Part shown: positions 31,975-40,548 of the stretch, piece after piece
How positions within the stretch are numbered: position 1 is the first letter of the stretch
Layout of the letters: each line of letters starts with the position of its first letter
Source: Bacteroidales bacterium
GTDB taxonomy: Bacteria; Bacteroidota; Bacteroidia; Bacteroidales; F082
Assembly: GCA_024689285.1 (NCBI GenBank)
Contig: JAILDR010000007.1
Location: forward strand, 21,708-85,707
DNA: 64,000 nt
Direction: 5' to 3'
Translations under genes and position numbers: made by a program
The notes under the pieces: model-generated
Seen by the model: only the letters and a program-made list of their open reading frames with translations
Databases searched by the model: none
Told to the model about the DNA's origin: nothing

Positions 31975-33567
31975 TTACCCGTAAATAAATCCGTCGTCAT
32001 CGTAGGGCATAGTAAGGCAACCGAGGAAGTTCGTATCCCATGCGTCCGTCGCGTCGGTTCTATATTCCAAGGGCAGGTTGGTATCACTTTCCACAGTCTT
32101 CTCCCCAGACTTGTCTTTCTTGATACCCTTCTCCCCTATCACCAGCTCTGCAAGAGACATAGCCTGCATCATTTCTTCGTTGTTGTCGGCATTAAACACA
32201 GGGAACAGTTTCTCTCTACCCTCGAAAGCCTCGTTGATAAGCTTGTGTTTCTTGGAGTGTGCCATTGGATTGCCAAGATACTTATCCTTGACATACCATC
32301 CGTGTTTCTGGAACTCGTCATGTACTATATTATAGGCGGCGTGCCCTACCTCGACATAACCGGTTGCTAAGGCGGTGGAGTCGTAGTAGTAGAACACCGT
32401 CTTACATGGGTGCTGCTCGTAGTATTCACAAAATAGCTGGATAACTTCGCGGAGGCGTTGGCGGTTTTTTGTATAGAAACTCTTCAAGGTTTTGTGCTTG
32501 TTGCCCTGCACTTGTGCGGCCACAAGCCAGTTGATGAGTGCTCCGTAGTCGAAGCTTACGGCGATGGGCTTATTGCGTTCCACGTCCAGGTCAAGAAGGC
32601 AATTATACTTTTGCTCCTTGTAGTCATTCAGTTTGCTGTTATCTGTCGCATGGTAACTGTGGAGGCTCTTATCAAAGCTTTCATAAAACATTCCTTCCAC
32701 TTTATCGATACGCTTGCATAGAATTGAGGTGCGGTATACCAATCCAGTAAGGTTACGCTCACACCGCTTCACATAGTCTGTACCCACCACTTTAATATTA
32801 TCAAAGATTGGTCTTTCTTGATAATATAGGGCCTTGGAGCGAAGAAGGTTGATATTGCGAGTAAGGAAAGCAATCCGCTTGGCTGTATAGGTGTTTTGCG
32901 GCACGCTCTGAAGCCTGACTATCTCCTGGTGCATCCCAATGATAGCCTGGCAAAGCTTTGGATCATATTCTTTCTCATACTTCTTTATCAGCCAAAGCCC
33001 CTCCTTATTGGTTGGCATATCCGTGTAGAAATGCACACCCCAAAGATGTGGATATTGGGCGGGGTCATTAAAGTATCTGGATGAACCGCCAATAGCGGGG
33101 AATATCTCGTTGGAGAGTTTGTCGTAGTCCAACCCCTTGGCTTCGTCACCGACGAGCCAATGGATGGTCATGGAGTTGGCAGACAGCACAACCTCTTGGC
33201 TGACAATCACCATAAGTGTGCCGTTGGCAAACCAAACCACATCCTTAAGGTCAGACGGGCAGAACAGCGGTTCTTTGAATCCAAGGCGTTTGTCTGGGCG
33301 GTGGCCAATCACATAATGAATGCCACGTTTCCATCCAAACATATCTTCCAAGGCCATAAGAGCGGCAGGAAGTGTTCTGCTGTGCGCTTGTCTAAAGCTG
33401 CTGGCGACGAACACGCCGAGGCTACCAGGCATTTCTTCCACATTCTCCTTGATACGCAATGCCACGATATACGACTTACCCCAGCGACGGCTACATATAT
33501 TAATAGAGTCTCGTGCGCTGCAGGCATACCATAAGTATTGTCCAAGATGTAGGTAAGCTTTCCTCAT
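31975..33567 (-). CDS. Terminase large subunit
   Basis: 530 residues. ATPase: Walker A SRRWGKS (residues 26-32) and Walker B HWLVGDEAKG. C-terminal nuclease: VSFDYGALINW, VFYYYDSTALATGY and TDATDAWDTNF contribute acidic residues. The enzyme cuts the DNA concatemer and pumps it into the prohead through the portal. It overlaps the preceding 193-aa gene as ATGA. A 1.1 kb gene-free tract follows. Confidence 0.93.
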   Translation of the reverse strand: MRKAYLHLGQYLWYACSARDSINICSRRWGKSYIVALRIKENVEEMPGSLGVFVASSFRQAHSRTLPAALMALEDMFGWKRGIHYVIGHRPDKRLGFKEPLFCPSDLKDVVWFANGTLMVIVSQEVVLSANSMTIHWLVGDEAKGLDYDKLSNEIFPAIGGSSRYFNDPAQYPHLWGVHFYTDMPTNKEGLWLIKKYEKEYDPKLCQAIIGMHQEIVRLQSVPQNTYTAKRIAFLTRNINLLRSKALYYQERPIFDNIKVVGTDYVKRCERNLTGLVYRTSILCKRIDKVEGMFYESFDKSLHSYHATDNSKLNDYKEQKYNCLLDLDVERNKPIAVSFDYGALINWLVAAQVQGNKHKTLKSFYTKNRQRLREVIQLFCEYYEQHPCKTVFYYYDSTALATGYVEVGHAAYNIVHDEFQKHGWYVKDKYLGNPMAHSKKHKLINEAFEGREKLFPVFNADNNEEMMQAMSLAELVIGEKGIKKDKSGEKTVESDTNLPLEYRTDATDAWDTNFLGCLTMPYDDDGFIYG

Positions 33568-34145
33568 TCTGTTGTTTCTTCTGTTGTCGTCACTTCCTCG
33601 AAAGGCACATCCTCAATGCCGTATTTCTTTTTCAGTCTGTCGATTTCCTGCTGTTCAGGCACGGAAATATTGATTCCCAAGACCGTCGGGTCGAGGGTTA
33701 TCATCGTAGGATCGCGCTTCAGGTATTGCTGTGCGTTCAGGAGTTCGCCTTCATCCTCGTTGGTGTTGAAGGCTTTCGCCAGTACTTTTGCAATCTTTGT
33801 CAGCTGGTCCGACAGCTTGTAGTTGCCAGCTTTGGCCGCCGTGTATGCTTCCTCCGTCAGGAACTCTACCTTTTGGCGTACCCAATTCTTATGGGAGGCT
33901 TGGACGTTACCAAGGCAGTAATTGGCATATAGGATGATGTTGTACGCTTGTCTCTTGGATATGTTGTATTTATTAACCAAGTAATTGCGTAGTTTGACAC
34001 GGCTATACATTGGCCGTTGCAGTTGCAGGTTATAACAGTCTGTCACCTGTTCCAACAGATCCTGTTGGGAAGGTGTCAGCGGAGTTCTCTTCTCCGGTTC
34101 CATGAACATATTGTTCATGATGATGTCCATGTTTTCCTCACGCAT
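33564..34145 (-). CDS. 193-aa protein upstream of TerL, possible terminase small subunit
   Basis: Mostly helical. LRNYLVNKYNISKRQAYNIILYANY looks like an HTH. An acidic C-terminus follows. Location directly before the large terminase subunit fits the small subunit, which binds the packaging start site. The neighbouring 115-aa protein is an alternative candidate. Confidence 0.65.
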   Translation of the reverse strand: MREENMDIIMNNMFMEPEKRTPLTPSQQDLLEQVTDCYNLQLQRPMYSRVKLRNYLVNKYNISKRQAYNIILYANYCLGNVQASHKNWVRQKVEFLTEEAYTAAKAGNYKLSDQLTKIAKVLAKAFNTNEDEGELLNAQQYLKRDPTMITLDPTVLGINISVPEQQEIDRLKKKYGIEDVPFEEVTTTEETTE

Positions 34146-34485
34146 CTTCTTCCATGATTTGTTGTGCCAGATATTCCTTCATGTCCTGTGAGGCTTGCGG
34201 GTTGCCAGCCATAGCGAAGCGAGCAGTGTCGAAGCGGAGCCTGATAGAAGTGCGGAGCTTACCGCGTTTGTAGGCTATATGTATCGGGTTGGCTTCTTCA
34301 AAAGCAATGATATTGCGCAGTTCCTCGGTTCCAACACCGATGAAAAGCGCAATATCCGGGATGGAAAAATAGAGTGCCGCCAGTTCCTCCACTTTGTTTT
34401 CAATTGGCAAGGTAGACAGCCGATTCAAGAATTGTTCGGATGTCTCTTGTGATTTGTTCGATTTCTTTGGGTCTGTCTGTTCCAT
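34138..34485 (-). CDS. 115-aa HTH-like protein in the terminase operon
   Basis: LAALYFSIPDIALFIGVGTEELRN contains an HTH-like turn, and the rest is basic and helical (KRGKLRTSIRLRFDTARFAM). It overlaps the PLD-like gene by 86 bp, which is unusual; a later start is not available as ATG. It could be the true small terminase subunit. Confidence 0.6.
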   Translation of the reverse strand: MEQTDPKKSNKSQETSEQFLNRLSTLPIENKVEELAALYFSIPDIALFIGVGTEELRNIIAFEEANPIHIAYKRGKLRTSIRLRFDTARFAMAGNPQASQDMKEYLAQQIMEEDA

Positions 34486-34855
34486 AGTAACACTCGTTAC
34501 GGTAATTATTGGTAGCGTTGGCCGACGTGATGACGGCTACAGTTTTCGTTTTTCCTTTGCTCATGTAGAGTTTCGCGTGGCTGTCGGTGAGGTAAGCTTC
34601 GTCGGCTACTAATAAGATTTGGTCAAGTTTCTCCCGATGTCTCACCATAACCTGTTGATCCAGGAACAGCGTCACTTTATCCACATTCATATCCTCTTTC
34701 AGTTTCATGAGCTGCCGTAGCCAGCCGTCGGTTACAGAATACGAGAAGATGACGAGTTCGCTATGCGCACCCGTCATCTTCACGATTTCACGGAGGATTT
34801 GCATGGAGTTGACGCGGCTGACGCGCACGCCTGGTATAGTCAGTGGTTCATCCAA
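34400..34855 (-). CDS. Phospholipase-D-like small protein
   Basis: 151 residues. An HxK motif (SHAKLYMSKGK) followed by TSANATNNYRNE is the single HKD half-site typical of PLD-type nucleases (such as Nuc/BfiI). The N-terminal half has a Rossmann-like alternation (ELVIFSYSVTDGWLRQL). A dimer would build the active site. Presence inside the packaging operon is unusual; it may nick or trim DNA or act on host DNA. Confidence 0.75.
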   Translation of the reverse strand: MDEPLTIPGVRVSRVNSMQILREIVKMTGAHSELVIFSYSVTDGWLRQLMKLKEDMNVDKVTLFLDQQVMVRHREKLDQILLVADEAYLTDSHAKLYMSKGKTKTVAVITSANATNNYRNECYYGTDRPKEIEQITRDIRTILESAVYLAN

Positions 34856-35612
34856 TACTTACTCCAACTCCTTTCAGTTTCTCCAAGGTCTCGGGTTTCA
34901 TCTCCACTCCTGCTTGGATCATCGCGTCGACGCGGTGCTGCAGCTCGGCCAGCTGGGCGGGCGTGAGGCTCTTTTTGCGGAGGGCTTTGCTGATGTAGGC
35001 ACGGTAGGTGGACACGTCGAAGGCCGGTGTTTCTTTAGCCGGTCCTTCGACAGGCTCAGGAACCTGGCTATTGAACCGTGCAATCTCTTCGTCAATCTGT
35101 TTCCAGTAGTCGTTCACCACGTCAAGGAGGCGCAGCACCTCGGCTCTCCACTTGGCTCTTTCCTCATTGTGAGCCTCTCCTTCCGGCACGTTACGCATCT
35201 TCAGATGTGCCTGCTGTGCCTCGCGATATGCGTCCTGACGCTTCAGCCAGAGGGTGCGGCACAGCTCGTTGGGCATGTCTTCGAGGCGGGTGTTCTCATG
35301 GCGACGCACGTCGTCCATGGTGATGATAAGGTCGGTGTCGCCGTCTTCCCCGTTGGGAGATTGCGGGTCGTTGCCCGCAATGAGGGGCGCTGGGGCGGCA
35401 GGTTCCTCGCGGTAGTAACCGTTTTCCTTCAGTATACGCTGCACGCCTGGCATACGAAGCTGTTTGTGGATTTCGCTGTGCAGGTGGTTTCGGTTGTGGG
35501 TCGTCTTCAGGTAGTTAACCACACCAAAAGGCGCTTTCACCAAAACAAGGAGGGCTACACCCTCATCGAAGGTGTAGCCGTCCATAGAGTTGAATTGCTC
35601 TATCCTACTCAT
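34848..35612 (-). CDS. 254-aa hypothetical protein with shared C-terminal module
   Basis: Starts MSRIEQFNSMDG; a TTG six bases earlier is ignored. The N-terminal half is mixed alpha/beta and the middle is helical and charged. The last 55 residues (TYRAYISKALRKKSLTP...) match the end of the HIRAN-like protein at 16442. The two thus probably bind the same partner. It lies between the tube-like and PLD-like genes; no other domain was recognised. Confidence 0.65.
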   Translation of the reverse strand: MSRIEQFNSMDGYTFDEGVALLVLVKAPFGVVNYLKTTHNRNHLHSEIHKQLRMPGVQRILKENGYYREEPAAPAPLIAGNDPQSPNGEDGDTDLIITMDDVRRHENTRLEDMPNELCRTLWLKRQDAYREAQQAHLKMRNVPEGEAHNEERAKWRAEVLRLLDVVNDYWKQIDEEIARFNSQVPEPVEGPAKETPAFDVSTYRAYISKALRKKSLTPAQLAELQHRVDAMIQAGVEMKPETLEKLKGVGVSIG

Positions 35613-35623
35613 AAGCAATCCTT

Positions 35624-36418
35624 TTAAGCCTCATCCCACTTGGCGTACAAGGTCACATCCTCCATGATGGTGAAGGTGGACGACGCGGCGTAGGTCGTGC
35701 CGCTGCCGTCGGCCTTGGTGTTCCATCCACCGAAGGTGTAGGAGGTCTTGGCCAGCGTGCCGGTGTTGCCCAGCACCGTCACGGTGCTGCCCGCGCTGTA
35801 GGGGCTGCTGCTGTCGGTGGGTGCCGTGCCGCTGGTGGCTCCGTTGCCGTTATAGGTTACAGAGAAGTTTGTGGCACTGATGGTGGCGTCGTCGCAGACG
35901 ATGCTACCCACATAGGTGGGAAGCGGGGTCACGTCGGGGCATTCCAGCTCGATGGTACCGCCCTTGGCGCTGCCTGCAGCGTCGCCGCTGTCGAAGTTGG
36001 TCGTCACGGTGGTGCGGTAGTCGGGGCTGCCGATGATGTAGAACTTGCCGTCATGCTTGATGGCAAACACGAAGTCGCCGTTGGCGGCGTACTTGGCGAA
36101 AGCACGGATCTCGTTGGTGATCTTGGGATACGAGAGAGAGGCTTTGTTGACGGGGACCTTGCAGTCCGTCTCGCCGGTCATCTCACTGGTGATCTTACCC
36201 TTGCCCTGGGTGGTGTAGAGGCGTTTCCACGTCTTGCCGCTCTTCAGGGTAAACGAGCCGGTGTACTGAGCGTATTCGGCCACGCTGTTGGCGTTCTCGA
36301 AGTCGTTGTTGATGGTAGGCCAAGCCTCGATGTCCTGCTTGGGGGTGAAATACACCTCCGAGCTGATTCCGGAAGGGTTGACGCTACCGACCTTAAAGTT
36401 GATATCTGCCAGATTCAT
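35624..36418 (-). CDS. Probable tail tube protein with C-terminal InlB-type repeat
   Basis: 264 residues. The N-terminal two-thirds are beta-rich (FKVGSVNPSGISSEVYFTP, GSFTLKSGKTWKRLYTTQG). The C-terminal ~75 residues form an InlB B-repeat/Flg_new fold (VTYNGNGATSGTAP, YTFGGWNTKADGSGTTY, LYAKW). Position after the capsid gene and size fit the major tail tube. Extra Ig-like or B-repeat domains on tail tubes are often displayed outward. Confidence 0.65.
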   Translation of the reverse strand: MNLADINFKVGSVNPSGISSEVYFTPKQDIEAWPTINNDFENANSVAEYAQYTGSFTLKSGKTWKRLYTTQGKGKITSEMTGETDCKVPVNKASLSYPKITNEIRAFAKYAANGDFVFAIKHDGKFYIIGSPDYRTTVTTNFDSGDAAGSAKGGTIELECPDVTPLPTYVGSIVCDDATISATNFSVTYNGNGATSGTAPTDSSSPYSAGSTVTVLGNTGTLAKTSYTFGGWNTKADGSGTTYAASSTFTIMEDVTLYAKWDEA

Positions 36419-36507
36419 GGTTGAAATTTTTCAGGTTATTAGACATAGGTTAACCGAAGCCCTTCAGCCCAGTGAGAGGGAGAAGGGCTTGCGGTATTGT
36501 CGGATCA

Positions 36508-37836
36508 TCAGCCCGACACACCCTTACCCGTAATCGGGATTACGATGCTCACGTTGTCAGTGGCGTTGGTAAGGCGCAAGGCGGCAGCGCGGGCTCCGGC
36601 GGTGGTGGTCGGGGCAAAGGTGATAGTCACCTCGTAACCTGCGGAAGCGTTGGCGTTGGCGGCGGTCACGCTGCTGATGGTGTTGGTGCCGTCGCTCAGG
36701 CTGAACTCAGCAGCGTCGGTGCCTTCAAGGGTCAGGCTGGTCGATTCGGTCATATTGAAGCCGAAGAGCTTCACCTTGGCGGTCTTGGTGGCTGCCAGGG
36801 TGGTGTCGGCGAAAGTCACGCTTGACTTGTCAGTCAGCATATAGACGGCGTCGCTCTTTACGGTGCGGGCGGCGGTCATCAGGAACTCCTTATCCACATT
36901 GGCGAAGTCAACGCCCATGTAGATGACCACGTGGAACTGGACTACATTCGGGTTGTCGGGACGGCGCACCTCAAACTTTGCCACTTTAGGGTCTACGTTG
37001 ACGCCGACCTTCATGTTTTCCTTGGTGGTGATGAAGCAGTGCGAGGCACCCTCCATACCAGGCAGGGCAACGATTTCAACCTTGTTGTTGGTGCCGTGCA
37101 GGTACATCTGATCAGGCACACCGGCAAAGTTGCCATGGCCAAACTTGTTGGCGTACCAAACATTGTACATTTCCTTCTCTTTCAGAGTGCAGACGAGCTT
37201 CAGTTTCTTGGAAGAATCGCCACGCAGTTTCTCGTCGATAAGGGTGTACAGCAAGAACCATTTGTCGCCGATGTTGTACTCGGAGAGTTCGCCAAGGGTG
37301 ACGAAGTTACCCAGCGCGTAGCTGATGGTAGGAGTGGCAAGGGCCTTTTCAGCGGCAATGATGGTATCAAAGCCGTTGAAGCAGGCAGAAGCGGGAGTCG
37401 AAGAGGTGACGGTAGAGTCATCTTTGACACCGGTGAAGATGATGTCGCAGAGTCCGCGGCAAGCATTCTTCATTTCCTCGGTGAGAATGCGGCGGACGAT
37501 GTCAAGATTGATCTTGTCGGCCTCCACGGGAGTGCCGAAGATGGTCTTGTAGAGTTCCTCGGGGTCGAATTCCTCAAGGATTTCGAGGGGGAAGGTCTCC
37601 AGGGTGCGGGCCTTGAGTTGGCCGGTACCAGAGACCACCTTTTCGGAGCTGTAGGGACGGAAGTGAGCCTGTGGCACGATAGTAGCCTCAGTCTCCTTAC
37701 CCTTCAGTCCGGTAATCAGGCGCATGTGCTTGGTGACCTCCTCGATAGAGGTGATGGTCATCGTCAAGCAGTCCTTCTTGAAGCGATGGTTGGAGTCAAC
37801 CAAAGCTGTGGCGAGAGATACGGTGTTAACAGACAT
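36508..37836 (-). CDS. Major capsid protein with Ig-like C-terminal domain
   Basis: 442 residues. The order after a protease-scaffold gene, and the presence of LITGLKGKETEATIVPQAHF and AVDFANVDKEFL-like segments, suggest the HK97 fold. The last ~90 residues (VKLFGFNMTESTSLTLEG, VTITFAPTTTAGARAAALRL, VIPITGKGV) are an ASH/HYDIN-type Ig-like domain. Such domains decorate capsids and can bind mucus or cell-surface glycans. The fold assignment of the core is inferred. Confidence 0.75.
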   Translation of the reverse strand: MSVNTVSLATALVDSNHRFKKDCLTMTITSIEEVTKHMRLITGLKGKETEATIVPQAHFRPYSSEKVVSGTGQLKARTLETFPLEILEEFDPEELYKTIFGTPVEADKINLDIVRRILTEEMKNACRGLCDIIFTGVKDDSTVTSSTPASACFNGFDTIIAAEKALATPTISYALGNFVTLGELSEYNIGDKWFLLYTLIDEKLRGDSSKKLKLVCTLKEKEMYNVWYANKFGHGNFAGVPDQMYLHGTNNKVEIVALPGMEGASHCFITTKENMKVGVNVDPKVAKFEVRRPDNPNVVQFHVVIYMGVDFANVDKEFLMTAARTVKSDAVYMLTDKSSVTFADTTLAATKTAKVKLFGFNMTESTSLTLEGTDAAEFSLSDGTNTISSVTAANANASAGYEVTITFAPTTTAGARAAALRLTNATDNVSIVIPITGKGVSG

Positions 37837-37863
37837 GGTAAATTGGTTTTTGGTCGTTTCGGT

Positions 37864-39240
37864 TTAGATTTCTCCCTTCAGCACTTTACGGCAGTATTCA
37901 GCGGATTCCTCATCAGAGGGTTCCTTCCAGCTGTCATCCTTGGCGGGATTGCCGTTGTGCATGGCGGCCAGCAGGTCGTTGTCGTCGTTGTGTTTGCTCA
38001 AGGACTCTTCCAGTTCCTTGATGCGTGCGTCCTTCTGCGCGTTTTCCTCTTTGAGGGTGTCGCGTTCGGTGGTGAGGTTGGCGATTTTCTGGTCCTTTGC
38101 GTCGACCAGACCGGCTTTGTCGGTCAGTTCTTCGTTCTGGGACTTCAGGGAGTCGCGCTCGGTGGTCAGCTGCTTGATTTCTTCAGTCTGCTTGGTGATG
38201 GTCTTCGCTTCGGTGGCGTGCAGCGCACGTTCCGTCTTGGCCTCACCCAGCGTGTTGTCGATTTCGGCCAGCTGTTCCCCGTTCAAAGACACATAGCCGT
38301 CGACCATCTGGAGGTCGTGGCAGGTGTCGAGTGATTGCAGGTTCTCGTGTCCTTTCATTGTGGTGATGGTTAGGTTAGTCATTTTCAAAGCTTTGTCAAC
38401 GGCAGCATGGAAGTCGCCTATGCTGTCGATCAGCGATCCTTGCACGTCTTGTGCGAAGTAGGTTCTACCCCTCAGCTGGTCGTCGGTGGTCTTGGTGCGG
38501 TTGGTCTTTACCGCCTTGCGGAAGTCGTCGGCCAGAGGGTTCAGGAGGTTCTCGCGGATGGGCTTGAAGTTGCCTTCGAGGGCAGCTTCATAGTCGGCGT
38601 TCTTTTCGTCAGAGAGGTCGGCATAGATGCGGAGACGCATATAGCCGTCTTCATCCTTCGATTTTGCCGGGTAGTCGGCAAACTGGATCATAGTTCCGAT
38701 GCAGCCCACCATGCTACGCGGATCGTTGGCCATGATATGGCCACAGTAGGAGGCCGCGTAGTAGGCTGCGCTGCACATATAGCCGTCGCAGTAGGCCAGC
38801 ACGGGTTTCTTGCATTCGGTGATGGCATCGGACAGGGGGCGCACACTGTCGGCGGCGCCACCGCCCGAGTCAACGAGGAGGATGGAAGCCAGCACACGCT
38901 GGTCTTGGTCGCCCTTCTTCAGCCATTCGGCGAGGTCGCGCGTGCCGGGCTGGCACCAGCCTGTGTCGCGCAACATCACGCCTTCCACCCTGACCACGCT
39001 CACATACTTGCCTTCGGGGATGGCCGCGTTGTTGCGGTGCGTGAGGTAGTAGTGGTAGTAGTCGGTTGGGCGGCTGTCGTCATCGTCATCGCCGTCATAC
39101 TCCATGATGCCATACTTCGCCTTCAGCCGTGCCGCGCCAATCATGTCGCCGAGCACGAGCGAGGCGGCATGGGCCGTCATCGGGTCGAGCATCCATTGCG
39201 ACATGAAAATCTTGTAAAGCATGTTAGTGCGTTTGCTCAT
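37864..39240 (-). CDS. Prohead protease (S49/SppA-like) fused to scaffold
   Basis: 458 residues starting MSKRTNMLYKIF. The S49 core holds VLASILLVDSGGGAADSV and the catalytic Ser region DGYMCSAAYYAAS with NDPRSMVGCIGT. The last ~150 residues are a charged coiled coil (TTERDSLKSQNEELTDKAG, TTERDTLKEENAQKDARIKE), as in scaffolding proteins. A phage-type promoter lies at 39270-39303. This enzyme matures the prohead after scaffold-directed assembly. Confidence 0.9.
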   Translation of the reverse strand: MSKRTNMLYKIFMSQWMLDPMTAHAASLVLGDMIGAARLKAKYGIMEYDGDDDDDSRPTDYYHYYLTHRNNAAIPEGKYVSVVRVEGVMLRDTGWCQPGTRDLAEWLKKGDQDQRVLASILLVDSGGGAADSVRPLSDAITECKKPVLAYCDGYMCSAAYYAASYCGHIMANDPRSMVGCIGTMIQFADYPAKSKDEDGYMRLRIYADLSDEKNADYEAALEGNFKPIRENLLNPLADDFRKAVKTNRTKTTDDQLRGRTYFAQDVQGSLIDSIGDFHAAVDKALKMTNLTITTMKGHENLQSLDTCHDLQMVDGYVSLNGEQLAEIDNTLGEAKTERALHATEAKTITKQTEEIKQLTTERDSLKSQNEELTDKAGLVDAKDQKIANLTTERDTLKEENAQKDARIKELEESLSKHNDDNDLLAAMHNGNPAKDDSWKEPSDEESAEYCRKVLKGEI

Positions 39241-39269
39241 GGCAAAAAACTTTGGTTTTTGGTTCTGTG

Positions 39270-39303
39270 CAAAAATAGAGGCACAACCACAAAGAGGGGC
39301 GAC
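39270..39303 (-). promoter_or_regulatory. Phage operon promoter for the capsid operon
   Basis: Minus-strand TATTTTTGCACA (39266-39277) with GTCGC 21 nt upstream (39299-39303). It has the same layout as at 24.2 kb with one change in the upstream box. An 8-bp stem CGCCTGCC/GGCAGGCG (39317-39344) just above may terminate the previous transcript, although its T-run is offset by 7 nt. Confidence 0.55.
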
Positions 39304-39383
39304 CGAAAAATGGGAACGCCTGCCCTGAATCATCAAGGCAGGCGCATACCCGGAAAGGAATTTATATGAGTTGTCAAGAAGTC

Positions 39384-39812
39384 TTATATAATAGGTGTGA
39401 GGGTCTCATACTCCACCGTGATGGCGGTCTCCACCGTCTCGCGGCTGTTGGTCTTGGCTGGACGCAGGTAGGCGGGGTACTGCTTCGTACCTATTATATA
39501 ATGGTTGCCGTCGACCGTCCAGACGTGCATCACCAACGGCCTGCGCTCGTAGCGTTTGGCCAAGGCGCGGTCATCGGGCGTGCGCACGGTGAACTGAACC
39601 TGTTGGCGATATCGGGTGCCGCTTGCGTCAACATTCAGTTCCTCCGTGATTTGGGCGGTCTCCTGGTCGATGGATTTGAATAGTCGAATGCTGGGGGCGG
39701 CCAGCATCACAGAGCCGCTGCGCTGCTGTTCCTCCTCCTGCTGCATGACCCATTGGTCGTTTACCTCGTTTTGCTCGGCGAAGCCGATGCGTTTCAGTGC
39801 TACTTTGTTCAT
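39384..39812 (-). CDS. 142-aa hypothetical protein
   Basis: Beta-rich protein with RTPDDRALAKRYERRPLVMHV and GNHYIIGTKQYPAYLRP, and no membrane segment. It sits between the replication and capsid blocks, with a triple repeat in its leader. Could be a structural or head-related factor. No family recognised. Confidence 0.6.
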   Translation of the reverse strand: MNKVALKRIGFAEQNEVNDQWVMQQEEEQQRSGSVMLAAPSIRLFKSIDQETAQITEELNVDASGTRYRQQVQFTVRTPDDRALAKRYERRPLVMHVWTVDGNHYIIGTKQYPAYLRPAKTNSRETVETAITVEYETLTPII

Positions 39813-39824
39813 ATTTTGGTTTTT

Positions 39825-39939
39825 TTTCAGTGACAGTAAAATAGCGAAATATGGTTTTCTTCAAACATTTTTTCCGTGACAGCAAAATAGCGAAAAATCA
39901 TTTTCACACCTCATTTTTTCCGTGACAGCAAAATAGCGA
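39825..39939. repeat. Three ~24-bp direct repeats upstream of the 142-aa gene
   Basis: Copies at 39825-39847, 39869-39893 and 39914-39938 share GTGACAG-AAAATAGCGA (one base varies) with a T-run before. They are spaced about 46 bp. Regular spacing and placement before a start codon suggest a regulatory array. Confidence 0.65.
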
Positions 39940-39953
39940 TAATTCGTGTAAAG

Positions 39954-40484
39954 TCAAAATACCATAGGGCTTTCGCGGTAGTGCTCGTTTCGGTCGTTGT
40001 GCCGCCACCAGTCGCGGGTCATCGAGGACACGAGCTTCTCGGTCGGGTCGATGTGGTACTGAAGCAGGAACTCGGTCACCGCTTCTTTCACCTTCAGCCG
40101 TTCCTCCTCGGTCTTTTTGATGTACTGCCCTGATATATGGCCGTCCATGAAGATGTGGAAGCTATGCTTGAAGTTGTTATCAAAGAACTTTTTCACCCTC
40201 CATTGACCCTTCTCGGAGAGGCGGTTTCGCCAGAGGGTGTTACAAATGTACACCTTCCCTGTCGATTGTGAGTACACAGCGCCGTTTTGCAGCGGCAGCT
40301 CAATCTTGATGCACTCGTTGTCGGGCAGATCGTCATCGCCGTTGCTCGACAGCTCCAAGTGCTGCTTGATGATTCCCATCAGCGTGCTATCTTTCGGTGG
40401 TCTCACTGTGTCACTCTGATAGCAGGCTTCGAGGTAGTGCTTCAGCTTCTCGCCCACGCGGGCCTTCACATAGTATCCGTTCAT
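39954..40484 (-). CDS. 176-aa phage protein next to the iteron array
   Basis: Alpha/beta protein (MNGYYVKARVGEKLKHYLEA, KIELPLQNGAVYSQ, GQWRVKKFFDNNFKHSFHIF) with basic patches. The gene starts just after the TGTAACA array, which would be its leader. It might bind that array, but no DNA-binding motif was recognised. Confidence 0.6.
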   Translation of the reverse strand: MNGYYVKARVGEKLKHYLEACYQSDTVRPPKDSTLMGIIKQHLELSSNGDDDLPDNECIKIELPLQNGAVYSQSTGKVYICNTLWRNRLSEKGQWRVKKFFDNNFKHSFHIFMDGHISGQYIKKTEEERLKVKEAVTEFLLQYHIDPTEKLVSSMTRDWWRHNDRNEHYRESPMVF

Positions 40485-40548
40485 TGTATGGCGTTTTTAT
40501 AGGTTATCGACTGAAAAAACTCACATCCGTAAGAGGCATATATTTCCG

